Source: Betaproteobacteria bacterium
GTDB lineage: Bacteria > Pseudomonadota > Gammaproteobacteria > Burkholderiales > Usitatibacteraceae
Assembly: GCA_016720925.1 (NCBI GenBank)
Contig: JADKJR010000006.1
Span: forward strand, 62,001 to 126,000
Direction of reading: 5' to 3'
Length of the DNA stretch: 64,000 bases
The stretch's first letter is position 1. Each line of letters starts with the position of its first letter. This document shows positions 1-7,643 of the stretch, piece after piece. The notes under the pieces were generated by a model that was not told where the DNA came from, did no database searches, and worked only from the letters and a program-made list of their open reading frames with translations. Position numbers and translations under genes: made by a program.

Positions 1-264
1 CGCCGTGCGGTCATCGCAACCCTTGAGCTTGGCGAAGACGCCTTTGGTGTTCACCGCAAAATCTTCCAGCTCATACTCTTCCCAAGTCGCATTGGCCTTC
101 GCGGGCGTTTTCAGCAGCCACGACGCGTAGGCGTCGAGACTGTCGGGCGTCTGTGTGAAGCTCTGGAGCTTTAGCCAACCTTTGATGCCGAATGGCGCGC
201 CGACGCGCGCCATGACTACGATATCTTCGGCAGCAGCAGGATTACTTGACGGCTTTTTTGCCAC
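1..264 (-). CDS. rimM: Ribosome maturation factor RimM (5' part, runs off the window)
   Basis: RimM binds ribosomal protein S19 and helps 16S rRNA maturation in 30S assembly. The visible N-terminal part contains the family signature VGAPFGIKGW at the start of the RimM beta-barrel. I chose a GTG start at 264, inside the end of rpsP (23-nt overlap), because the ATG at 213 would remove the first beta-strand (residues EDIVV) that belongs to the domain. The product then begins MAKKPSSNPAAAED. No strong ribosome binding site is visible for either start. It follows rpsP directly, as in the usual rpsP-rimM-trmD-rplS operon. The 3' part lies beyond the window. Confidence 0.85.
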   Translation of the reverse strand, partial: MAKKPSSNPAAAEDIVVMARVGAPFGIKGWLKLQSFTQTPDSLDAYASWLLKTPAKANATWEEYELEDFAVNTKGVFAKLKGCDDRTA

Positions 265-493
265 GTCTGACCAGCTTCATCACGGCGTCCGAGGCTTGTG
301 CGCCTTTGGTCTGCCAGTAGGTCAGGCGATCCATCGCGATGCGGAATGGCTCTTCGGATTCAGCGGCCAACGGGTTATAGAAACCGATGCGCTCGATAAA
401 GCGGCCATCGCGTGCGTCGCGTGAATCGGCAACGACGACGTTATAAAAAGGACGATTCTTCGCGCCACCGCGCGCCATGCGAATAACTACCAT
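242..493 (-). CDS. rpsP: 30S ribosomal protein S16
   Basis: The 83-residue product matches S16 in length and sequence: it begins MVVIRMARGGAKNRPFYNVV and contains the conserved ERIGFYNPLA segment. S16 binds the 5' domain of 16S rRNA. The ATG at 493 is preceded by an AGGAG motif at a normal distance, so longer upstream starts are rejected. It heads the rimM operon. ffh, which commonly lies next to rpsP, is 4.5 kb away here, with a two-component system, an acetyltransferase and an amidase remnant in between. Two small tandem hairpins lie in the 5' untranslated region. Confidence 0.96.
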   Translation of the reverse strand: MVVIRMARGGAKNRPFYNVVVADSRDARDGRFIERIGFYNPLAAESEEPFRIAMDRLTYWQTKGAQASDAVMKLVRRGKKAVK

Positions 494-530
494 GTAATTC
501 TCCTGTGATGGCAAAGTGCCAATAGACAAT

Positions 531-565
531 CCGTTGCGAACGGATAACGGCCGGTTGCGAACCGG
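531..565 (-). other. Two tandem hairpins upstream of rpsP; the rest of 494-833 is featureless
   Basis: Two adjacent near-identical palindromes sit 38-72 nt upstream of the rpsP ATG. Positions 531-543 form a 5-bp stem (CCGTT/AACGG) and 551-565 a 6-bp stem (CCGGTT/AACCGG), both with a 3-nt loop. No T-run follows, so they are not terminators. They could be a leader structure of the rpsP mRNA or a small repeat. In the rest of the 340-bp gap to the kinase gene I see nothing recognisable. Confidence 0.5.
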
Positions 566-833
566 TAACGCCCTCATTCCTGTAGCAAATGCGGGAAAGC
601 CTTGAATTATAAGCGGAAAGACAAATTCCGCGCAAGTCTGATTTCAGGCGGGGTTCTGGTTTGAATTTGCAGGTGAAGACCACTTCTTGCCATTGCCGCA
701 ACTGGCTAATACCGCCATTCACCGGTTTGATGCCTGTTTGCGCCGAGCCGGTCGCATCGAGGTTGGCACGGCGCAATGGGCAAGGGTACAGTTCGCGCCA
801 TGCCAAATCCTTCCACTCGCTGGAGTTAGCGTC

Positions 834-2552
834 GTGACAAATCTCTCTATCCCGTTGAAAAAACACACCCCGCCAGGCCGGGGCCGTCGTTTCTTGGGCA
901 TTCGCATTCGTCATTGGCGGATAGCACTGATTACCGCTGGTGCCTTCGCCCTTTTGTCACCTTTAGGCAATTTGGCGAACGGCACGCCACAACTCTTCGA
1001 TTACGCAAACATACTGTACAGGGTTGCGCTATCGGCATTGTTTGGCGCCGTCATTGCCGCCATGTTCGTGTACTTCGAAAAAAAAGCATGCCAACGCCTG
1101 GGCATGGACGCCGATACCGCCTACGGCGAGGAAATATTCCGGAGTGTGCAATCGCGTACAGTCTCTGTAGCCGGCAATCGCGACGAAGTCCTGCAACGCG
1201 CCTGCGACGCGCTTGTCGAGTATGGTGCGTTGATCGACAAGTGCGACCATGCAGCAGGACGCGTTGACGCGGTCACGATGCAGAATTGGCAAAGCTACGG
1301 CGAACGATTAATGATCTCGGCGACCGGAAATGATCCGTGCGAAGTGACCATACGATCAGCGCCGCGTGGATTGAACGAATCCTCGCGACTTGCTAAGTAT
1401 CTTTTCAACTACGGCCGTAGCTGGGAGCATGTGCGCTCGCTCGCGACGCGCGTCACCACGGGCTTGTTTCCCGTGACCGTGTCTCACAGTGCCGTGCGAC
1501 TCGAGAATTCGCTTGAGGTTGGCAGTGCGTTTCCAGCCCGCATGTCAACAGGCTCTTGGCAACGGCTGCTGGCAACGACGGCGATCTATTCGATATTGCT
1601 GGTGGCGCGGGCGATGCCGGCCAAGGAAGCGCTGGCCACAGGCGCTTTCGCGCTGGGAATGGGCATTGAGCTTGTCGCGTTCTTGATATTTCGTCCGCAA
1701 TCGCACTGCAGACTCCGCCCGGAATCGCAAGAAACTGCCCAGACCTTTCTCAATTACTTCCTTCCGGCACTTATATTGCCCGTCATCATGATGGATCCGT
1801 CGCTCCATTGGAGCGATAGCAGGAATATTCCCGCCATCATGACTTTTGGCTTTCTTTCATTCACCCTGTTCGTCCGATTGCGTGAACAGAACCGAGGTCG
1901 CGCGCAACGCGCCCTGCTACAGAATAGAAGCGAAAGAGCCGAACTGGAACGTCAGCTCGCCGAAGCAAAACTGGTGGTACTGTCCGCGCAGATCGAGCCG
2001 CACTTTCTGTTTAACACCCTGGCGAGCATCCAATACTTGATCCGCAATGACGCCGGCAAGGCGACGGAAATGACCAGCGACCTGATCCGCTATTTGCGCC
2101 TGGCGTTGCCGCGCATGAAGCAATCGACCGCACGTCTCGCCGACGAACTCGAACTCGTGCGCGCCTATCTGGGCATCATGCAGATTCGCATGGGCGCCCG
2201 CCTGCGATTCGGCATCGATTCGCCGGATGTGTTGGGTGAGGCGCAAATTCCGACCATGACCTTGATCACGTTGGTCGAAAATGCCATCAAACACGGATTG
2301 GAACAGAAGCCCGATGGGGGAATGATTAGCGTGACCGTGCGCAAAGACAGCGAGAACCCGCGCAAGCTGCGGCTGGAAGTCGCCGACACCGGGGGTGGTT
2401 TCTCCACCGCCGCGTCCGGCACCGGCATCGGCCTTGCCAATATCCGCGAACGTTTGAACACCTTGTACGGTGAGCGCGCCAGCCTCGACCTCGAAGCGAA
2501 TCAGTCGAGCGGCGTGAAAGCGATTCTGACAATACCGATGGAGAGAAAGTAG
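834..2552 (+). CDS. LytS/YehU-type membrane sensor histidine kinase
   Basis: A 572-residue kinase of the His_kinase (PF06580) family. The phosphoacceptor box is EPHFLFNTLASIQYLIRND with His390, followed by an HATPase domain with the N-box ENAIKHGLEQ and a glycine-rich GTGIGLANIRERL motif. Two hydrophobic segments lie at about 29-48 and 60-81, and a further group at about 245-340. Between them is a soluble stretch of about 160 residues that I do not recognise. I chose the GTG at 834, preceded by TGGAG at 8-nt spacing, over a start 49 codons upstream that would add an unlikely basic leader. It abuts the LytTR regulator gene, its obvious partner. The signal is unknown. Confidence 0.85.
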   Translation: MTNLSIPLKKHTPPGRGRRFLGIRIRHWRIALITAGAFALLSPLGNLANGTPQLFDYANILYRVALSALFGAVIAAMFVYFEKKACQRLGMDADTAYGEEIFRSVQSRTVSVAGNRDEVLQRACDALVEYGALIDKCDHAAGRVDAVTMQNWQSYGERLMISATGNDPCEVTIRSAPRGLNESSRLAKYLFNYGRSWEHVRSLATRVTTGLFPVTVSHSAVRLENSLEVGSAFPARMSTGSWQRLLATTAIYSILLVARAMPAKEALATGAFALGMGIELVAFLIFRPQSHCRLRPESQETAQTFLNYFLPALILPVIMMDPSLHWSDSRNIPAIMTFGFLSFTLFVRLREQNRGRAQRALLQNRSERAELERQLAEAKLVVLSAQIEPHFLFNTLASIQYLIRNDAGKATEMTSDLIRYLRLALPRMKQSTARLADELELVRAYLGIMQIRMGARLRFGIDSPDVLGEAQIPTMTLITLVENAIKHGLEQKPDGGMISVTVRKDSENPRKLRLEVADTGGGFSTAASGTGIGLANIRERLNTLYGERASLDLEANQSSGVKAILTIPMERK

Positions 2553-3290
2553 ATGCCGAACTGCATTGTCGTTGAGGATGAAAGGTTCCTTAGAGAACAA
2601 CTGAAGGAAACACTCGCCCAAACCTGGCCCGAACTTGTCGTTGCGGGCGAGGCCGAAGATGGCATTGCGGGTGCGCGCATGATCGATGACCTCAAGCCCG
2701 ATATTGCATTTCTCGATATTCGTATGCCGGGTATGTCGGGCATCGACGTAGCGCGCCATACGGCGGGACGGTGTCACGTCGTTTTTATCACGGCCTACGA
2801 CGAATACGCGATACGCGCCTTCGAGCAAGGCGCCGTGGACTATGTCTTGAAGCCGGTCGAGCCCACACGATTCCTCACCACGGTGACGCGCCTCAAATCG
2901 CGCCTGAGTGCGGCGCCGGCCGACTTGCGCAGCCTCCTTTTGCTGCTCACGTCAAAACCCGAAGGCAAGCTGCGATGGATACAAGCATCCGTCGGCAACA
3001 CCATCAAATTCATTACCGTGGAAGAAGTGTTCTACTTTCAGTCGGACACCAAGTACACGCGGGTGATGACCGCGCAAGGCGAGTCCTTGATCAGAAAGCC
3101 GCTCAAGGAATTGCTTGATGAACTCGACGGTGAGGCGTTCTGGCAAATCCATCGTGGCACCATCATCAACGTGTCGCGCGTCGCGGAAATTCAGCGTGAT
3201 GGCGAGGGCGGCATGACATTGCGATTGAAGGGCTGCGACGACAAACTGGCGGTCAGTCAGACGTGGCAGCATCGCTTTCGGCAGAATTGA
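2553..3290 (+). CDS. LytTR-family response regulator
   Basis: A 245-residue AlgR/LytR-type regulator. The N-terminal receiver has an acidic patch (VVEDE), phosphoacceptor Asp55 in FLDIRMPG, a conserved Thr in FITAYDEYA and Lys in YVLKPVEP. The C-terminal LytTR DNA-binding domain (about 140-245) contains VEEVFYFQSDTKYTRV and FWQIHRGTIINVSRV. The ATG follows the kinase stop codon with no gap, so the two are translated from one message. LytTR proteins bind DNA through beta-strands rather than a helix-turn-helix. The targets cannot be deduced here. Confidence 0.9.
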   Translation: MPNCIVVEDERFLREQLKETLAQTWPELVVAGEAEDGIAGARMIDDLKPDIAFLDIRMPGMSGIDVARHTAGRCHVVFITAYDEYAIRAFEQGAVDYVLKPVEPTRFLTTVTRLKSRLSAAPADLRSLLLLLTSKPEGKLRWIQASVGNTIKFITVEEVFYFQSDTKYTRVMTAQGESLIRKPLKELLDELDGEAFWQIHRGTIINVSRVAEIQRDGEGGMTLRLKGCDDKLAVSQTWQHRFRQN

Positions 3291-3313
3291 TTTTGGCCAG
3301 CGATTGTGAAAAA

Positions 3314-3379
3314 CACTAGCACTGGTGCGGGTTTCCAGCAATAAATGCTCCAAACGCCGCGCCACATGGCGATCTACGT
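3314..3379. repeat. Dispersed intergenic repeat, copy A (subtype II)
   Basis: It starts CACTAGCACTGGTGCGG and ends ATGGCGATCTACGT, with an inner CGCCA-CA-TGGCG palindrome. The same ends occur at 31677 and 50309, and the left end also resembles the copies at 7411, 21872, 40118 and 61083. It lies in the gap between the convergent LytTR regulator and GNAT genes. Confidence 0.7.
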
Positions 3380-3417
3380 GCCGTTATGCGGTGAAAACAC
3401 CCTCTGCATCGAGAGCC

Positions 3418-3894
3418 TCAAGTGAGGCGCGTGGCAAATATCGTCAGCGTCTCGGGAGGCTGCGGGACTTGGTCAAAACCCAGCCAGCCGGCGCGCTCAA
3501 ACGTGCCGCAGGCTGAATACGTCGCGGCGTACAGTTTGGCGACGCCGAGCGACGCGGCATGTTTTCCCGCGGCGCGTATCAGTTCGCCGGCAATGCCTTG
3601 ACCGCGATGCGACGGGAGTACATACAGCCCGCGCAACCACGGGCCCGCGTGCGGGTACGGTGCGAACTCGTCCGCGCGAACCGAACATACGCCCACGGGT
3701 TCGGCGGCGGCGTCAAACGCGACCATGGCAAACGGCAGGCGGTCGCGTTGTGCCAAGGTGGAAAAATCGGCTTCGAGTTCGGCGAGTGGCATGTCGGCGA
3801 ACCATTCGCTCCATTCGTCCTTGTGCCAACTCGCCAGCGTGGGAATGGTCTGAGGCGCGTCGGCGAGGAGGCGTACGTTGACGGCCTCAGTCAT
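3418..3894 (-). CDS. GNAT-family N-acetyltransferase
   Basis: A 158-residue protein with the GNAT fold. The acetyl-CoA binding motif A is seen in GLYVLPSHRGQGIAGELIRAA (R/Q-x-x-G-x-G/A loop), and a C-terminal motif B-like stretch is TFERAGWLGF. The acceptor substrate cannot be told from the sequence. The ATG at 3894 overlaps the end of the amidase remnant (ATGACTGA); an in-frame ATG at 3903 is equally possible and would add MAR. No clear ribosome binding site is seen, so translation may once have been coupled to the amidase gene. Confidence 0.85.
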   Translation of the reverse strand: MTEAVNVRLLADAPQTIPTLASWHKDEWSEWFADMPLAELEADFSTLAQRDRLPFAMVAFDAAAEPVGVCSVRADEFAPYPHAGPWLRGLYVLPSHRGQGIAGELIRAAGKHAASLGVAKLYAATYSACGTFERAGWLGFDQVPQPPETLTIFATRLT

Positions 3895-5024
3895 GCGCGC
3901 CATGCCGCAAGATGTCGATCGTGCGCTGTGCGGTCGCCAACAGCTTTTGATCCTGCTGGCGCGCGCCGATCAATTGCAGTCCCAAAGGCATGCGGTTTTG
4001 GTTTCGATAAACGGGCAAATTGATGGCCGGTTGCTCGAGCAGCGTATTTGCGCGGCTGAAAATGGGATCGCCGGTTGATTCGAGTCCCTTCGGCGCAGCG
4101 CCGGGGGCGGCAGGCATCAGCCAGGCGTCGCAACCGCCCAGCAAGGCGTCGGCCTGTTTGCGCAACACATCGGCGCGCGCCATGGCGGCCATGTAAACAT
4201 TGTGGTCGATGGCGAGGCCTTCCTCGATCATGGCGACCAACTGCTCACTGAGCAACTCGCGGAAGGAGTTGTATTCCAGCGCGTAAAAACGTGCCATCTC
4301 TGACAACTGGATCATTCGCTGATCTGTTGGCGCCTCGTCAAAAATCGCCGGTAGCCGAAGCTCCTTCACGCGCGCATCGCCGGCCGAGAGTGCGTCAGCT
4401 GCTTTGGCGATGGCCTCGACCATGTCCGCGTCGGCGCGGTCGAGAAAATTGGTAATGATCGTGATTCGTAACGGCGCATCGCCCGGGGCGTCGGCGGAGT
4501 AAGCCCGCGCACCGGTCATCGCGGCATACCATTTCATTGCATCATCGACCGTTCGCGAAAAGACGCCAACCGTGTCGAGCGTGTCGGACTGCATCTTGAC
4601 GCCAGCGCGCGGAACCCGTCCGAACGTCGGCTTGAAGCCAATGACACCGCAGTACGCGGCCGGCCGAATCACGGAGCCGGCGGTTTGGGTACCCATCGCA
4701 ATCGGAACCATACCCGCTGCGACCGCGGCGGCGGAGCCCGAAGACGAACCGCCCGGCGTGTGTTCGAGGTTCTCCGGGTTACGGGTCTTCGCTGGCTGAA
4801 ACGTGGCCAGTTCCGTGGTGGCCGTCTTGCCGATAACGATGGCACCCGCGGCCTTTGCCAGCGCCACGCAGGCGGCATCCATTTTTGCGATGTTCCGCGC
4901 ATAAATTGGTGAGCCACAACGGGTGGGCCGCGGAATCGATGTGCTCCCACGCACCGATACTTTCTTCCTGCAACTCTATCTGCGCGAGGCAATCCTGAAT
5001 CTGAAATTCGCAGTTACCGATCAT
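3887..5024 (-). pseudogene. Decayed amidase-signature (AS) family gene
   Basis: The readable part from about 4930 to 3887 is a clear AS-family protein: the Gly/Ser-rich core GGSSSGSAAAVAAG, the serine loop QTAGSVIRPAAYCGVIGFKPT and the motif CGSPIYARN. An N-terminal fragment in another frame (from 5024, containing CLAQIELQEESIGAWEHIDS) fits the segment that normally precedes this by several tens of residues. The two meet at about 4930. The joint loses roughly 30-35 codons, including the GVPxGxKD motif with the catalytic lysine, and shifts the frame. The first ~20 residues of the family also seem missing. The product should be inactive as an amidase. It lies 22 nt beyond the ffh stop on the same strand. 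Confidence 0.75.
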
Positions 5025-5046
5025 GATTCAATTCGCGGTGACGACG

Positions 5047-6426
5047 CTAACGCATTCCCGGCATCATGCCCTTCATGCCTTTCATCATCTTCGCCAGTCC
5101 GCCACCTTTCATCATCTTCATCATTTTTTGCATCTGCTCGAACTGCGTGATGATTCGGTTGACTTCCTGTACGGTCACGCCCGCCCCGGCCGCGATGCGT
5201 CGTTTGCGCGAGGCTTTGATCAGGTCGGGTTTGCGGCGCTCCAGTGGCGTCATCGAATTGATAACTCCTTCGGTGCGGCGCATCTGCTTTTCCTGAAGAT
5301 CCGGCGCGGTTTGCGCGGCCTGCGAAAGCTGTGCCGGTAACTTATCCATCAATGCGGACATGCCGCCCATCTTGCGCATTTGCTGGAGCTGGCTCTTGAA
5401 GTCGTCAAAATCAAAACCCTTGCCCGACTTGAACTTGTCCGCCAGTTTCTTCGCTTCGCCGATGTCGACATTCTTTTGCACATCCTCGATCAGCGACAGC
5501 ACGTCGCCCATGCCGAGAATGCGCGACGCCATGCGTTCGGCGTGGAAGACTTCCAGACCGTCCATTTTCTCCGACACGCCGGCGAATTTGATCGGCTTGC
5601 CGGTAATCTGGCGCACCGACAGCGCGGCGCCGCCGCGCGAATCACCATCCAGTTTGGTGAGTATCACGCCGGTCAGCGGCAGCGCCTCGTTGAACGCCTT
5701 GGCGACGTTCACCGCATCCTGCCCCTGCATGGCGTCAACCGTGAACAGCGTCTCGATTGGCTCCACGGCGGCGTGCACCGCCTTGATTTCGGCCATCATC
5801 GCTTCATCGATGGCGAGGCGGCCGGCGGAATCGATGATCAGCACATCGTGAAAATGGATTTTCGCCCATTGCTTCGCCGCAATGGCGATATCCACCGGCT
5901 TTTGCGAGATATCGCTAGCAAAAAAATCCACGCCGACTTGCGCGGCCAGTGTTTTCAATTGTTCGATCGCGGCGGGACGATAAACGTCGACGCTGACAAC
6001 GAGTACTTTCTTCTTGTGGCGTTCCTTGAGGAATTTGGCGAGCTTGCCGGCGCTCGTGGTCTTGCCGGCGCCTTGCAGGCCGGCCATCAGGATGATCGCG
6101 GGCGGCGTGGTGTTGAGATTGAGCGGCAGCCAGTTGAGCGCGGTCGGCCCCTGTGGCGCGTCGCCGCCCATGAGCGCAATCAATTCGCGGTGCACGACAC
6201 CCACAAACGCCTGGCCGGGCGTGAGACTTTGCATGACTTCCGCACCCAGCGCCTTTTCCTTGATGCGCGCGATGAATTCCTTGACCACCGGCAGCCCGAC
6301 ATCCGCCTCGAGCAAGGCCATCCGAACTTCGCGCAAGGCGTCGGCAATGTTGTCTTCGGTGAATCGCGATTGGCCGCGCAGCGTTTTTACAATGCCGGCG
6401 AGGCGATTGGTCAGGTTATCGAGCAT
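5047..6426 (-). CDS. ffh: Signal recognition particle protein Ffh
   Basis: A 459-residue SRP54-type GTPase that, with 4.5S RNA, delivers membrane and secreted proteins co-translationally to FtsY and SecYEG. The N domain helical bundle is followed by the G domain with P-loop GLQGAGKTT (116-124), an IIDSAGR variant of the DTAGR motif (199-203) and TKLDGDSRGG (257-266). The C-terminal M domain ends in the methionine-rich stretch MMKMMKGGGLAKMMKGMKG that binds signal peptides and RNA. Length is normal. It is divergent from ypjD, with which it is commonly linked in proteobacteria. Confidence 0.97.
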   Translation of the reverse strand: MLDNLTNRLAGIVKTLRGQSRFTEDNIADALREVRMALLEADVGLPVVKEFIARIKEKALGAEVMQSLTPGQAFVGVVHRELIALMGGDAPQGPTALNWLPLNLNTTPPAIILMAGLQGAGKTTSAGKLAKFLKERHKKKVLVVSVDVYRPAAIEQLKTLAAQVGVDFFASDISQKPVDIAIAAKQWAKIHFHDVLIIDSAGRLAIDEAMMAEIKAVHAAVEPIETLFTVDAMQGQDAVNVAKAFNEALPLTGVILTKLDGDSRGGAALSVRQITGKPIKFAGVSEKMDGLEVFHAERMASRILGMGDVLSLIEDVQKNVDIGEAKKLADKFKSGKGFDFDDFKSQLQQMRKMGGMSALMDKLPAQLSQAAQTAPDLQEKQMRRTEGVINSMTPLERRKPDLIKASRKRRIAAGAGVTVQEVNRIITQFEQMQKMMKMMKGGGLAKMMKGMKGMMPGMR

Positions 6427-6541
6427 GTGTTTTCCAGGGAGAAGCAGGGCGTTGAAGTGTCATCAACCGGGGCGGCGCGACTGACCGCAGGGAGAAAATG
6501 GGATGGTGTAAACTCGACCTATCGATCGCCAATGCCAAGCC

Positions 6542-7384
6542 GTGTCGCGTATGCCAAGTTTTGATCTTCATTTTATCACTGCCGCACTCTATGTCCTGAC
6601 CGCTTTGGCGGCGTGGTTGCCTACTGTCTCGCCTGCAAACGCGGGCGGCGGCACGCCTTCGGGAGGCAAGGTGGCGATGATGCGAGCCGCCTTTGTGGCG
6701 GCGCTGGTCAGTCACGGCGCGGCATTGGGATACTCCCTGTTTGGCGGTGACGGGCTCAATATCGGTTTCTCGCACGCCATTTCGCTGATCATCTGGCTGG
6801 TGATGGGGGCGTATTTCCTGATCGGATTTGACAACAAGTTGATGCGATTGGCTGCGCTTTATCTGGCGCCGATCGCGGCCGCATCCGCACTTTTGCCCGC
6901 GATTCTCCCCGCCGAGCGGATTGTTCATTACGCGGGATTCGCTTTCAAGCTACATTTTGTCGTGGCGATATTGGCCTATGCGCTGTTTACAGTCGCTGCG
7001 TTGCACGCATTACTCATGCTATTCCTTGAAAAGCGCCTGCACGCAGGGGCGATGCCGACAGAAATGCAGGGCATGCCGCCATTGCTGAGAATAGAAAAAC
7101 TGTTGTTCCAGTTGTTGGGCGTGGCGTTTGTGCTCTTGACCGCCACCTTGATCAGCGGCGTGTTTTTTACCGAAAGCTTGTACGGCAAAGCGTTTCAGCT
7201 CACGCACAAGTCTGTATTCGGGATGTTTTCGTGGCTGATTTTCGGCGGCCTCCTGTTCGGCCGCTGGCAGTTTGGTTGGCGCGGCAAGAAAGCCGTGCGC
7301 TGGACCTTGATTGGGTTTGCGCTGTTGATGCTTGCATGGCTGGGCAGCAAGTTCGTGCTTGAAATCATTCTGCGGCGGGTATGA
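6542..7384 (+). CDS. ypjD: CcsA/YpjD-family inner membrane protein
   Basis: A 280-residue polytopic protein with about eight hydrophobic segments, similar to the cytochrome c assembly (CcsA/HemX) superfamily. The position between ffh and a CorB-type gene matches the ffh-ypjD-corB order of many proteobacteria. The function of YpjD is poorly known, and a role in divalent cation or heme handling is only inferred. The GTG at 6542 and the ATG at 6551 are both usable starts; neither has a clear Shine-Dalgarno sequence. Confidence 0.8.
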   Translation: MSRMPSFDLHFITAALYVLTALAAWLPTVSPANAGGGTPSGGKVAMMRAAFVAALVSHGAALGYSLFGGDGLNIGFSHAISLIIWLVMGAYFLIGFDNKLMRLAALYLAPIAAASALLPAILPAERIVHYAGFAFKLHFVVAILAYALFTVAALHALLMLFLEKRLHAGAMPTEMQGMPPLLRIEKLLFQLLGVAFVLLTATLISGVFFTESLYGKAFQLTHKSVFGMFSWLIFGGLLFGRWQFGWRGKKAVRWTLIGFALLMLAWLGSKFVLEIILRRV

Positions 7385-7410
7385 CGTTTTTCTTTTGCCG
7401 TATGCCAAAG

Positions 7411-7469
7411 TCAAGCACTGGCGCGCCTCTCATGGCAAAAACGGCCTGGAACACCCGCCAGTTCTTGTG
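7411..7469. repeat. Dispersed intergenic repeat, copy B (subtype I)
   Basis: The arms CAAGCACTGGCG and CGCCAGTTCTTG are complementary at 11 of 12 positions and flank a core with GGCAAAAACGGCCTGGAA. It lies between ypjD and the CorB-type gene. Confidence 0.7.
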
Positions 7470-7643
7470 GTTCAGTGGGAAACTCGGTCGGCACGCCAAA
7501 CGTCCGCGAAACGGCTGCCCCATGCAAGGGGCAACGCGAACTGCAAGTTTTGCTGACATCGCCCGGGCATGACCGACGACATTCCCATTCTCTGGCTATT
7601 CGGCGCGCTCGGCGCGCTGCTGCTGTTTTCGTGATTCTTCTCG

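Noticed and set aside
1917..2828. A 303-codon open frame on the minus strand
   Set aside because: Antisense to the LytS-type kinase and LytTR regulator genes, with no recognisable domain.
5380..6564. A 394-codon open frame on the plus strand
   Set aside because: It lies antisense to ffh, which has full homology and the right length. The frame is a by-product of GC-rich codon usage.
7632..7634. TGA recoded as glycine or selenocysteine
   Set aside because: TGA ends many intact genes here (iscA, hscA, fdx, serB), so the code is standard. No SECIS-like element was seen and the family has no Sec at this site.
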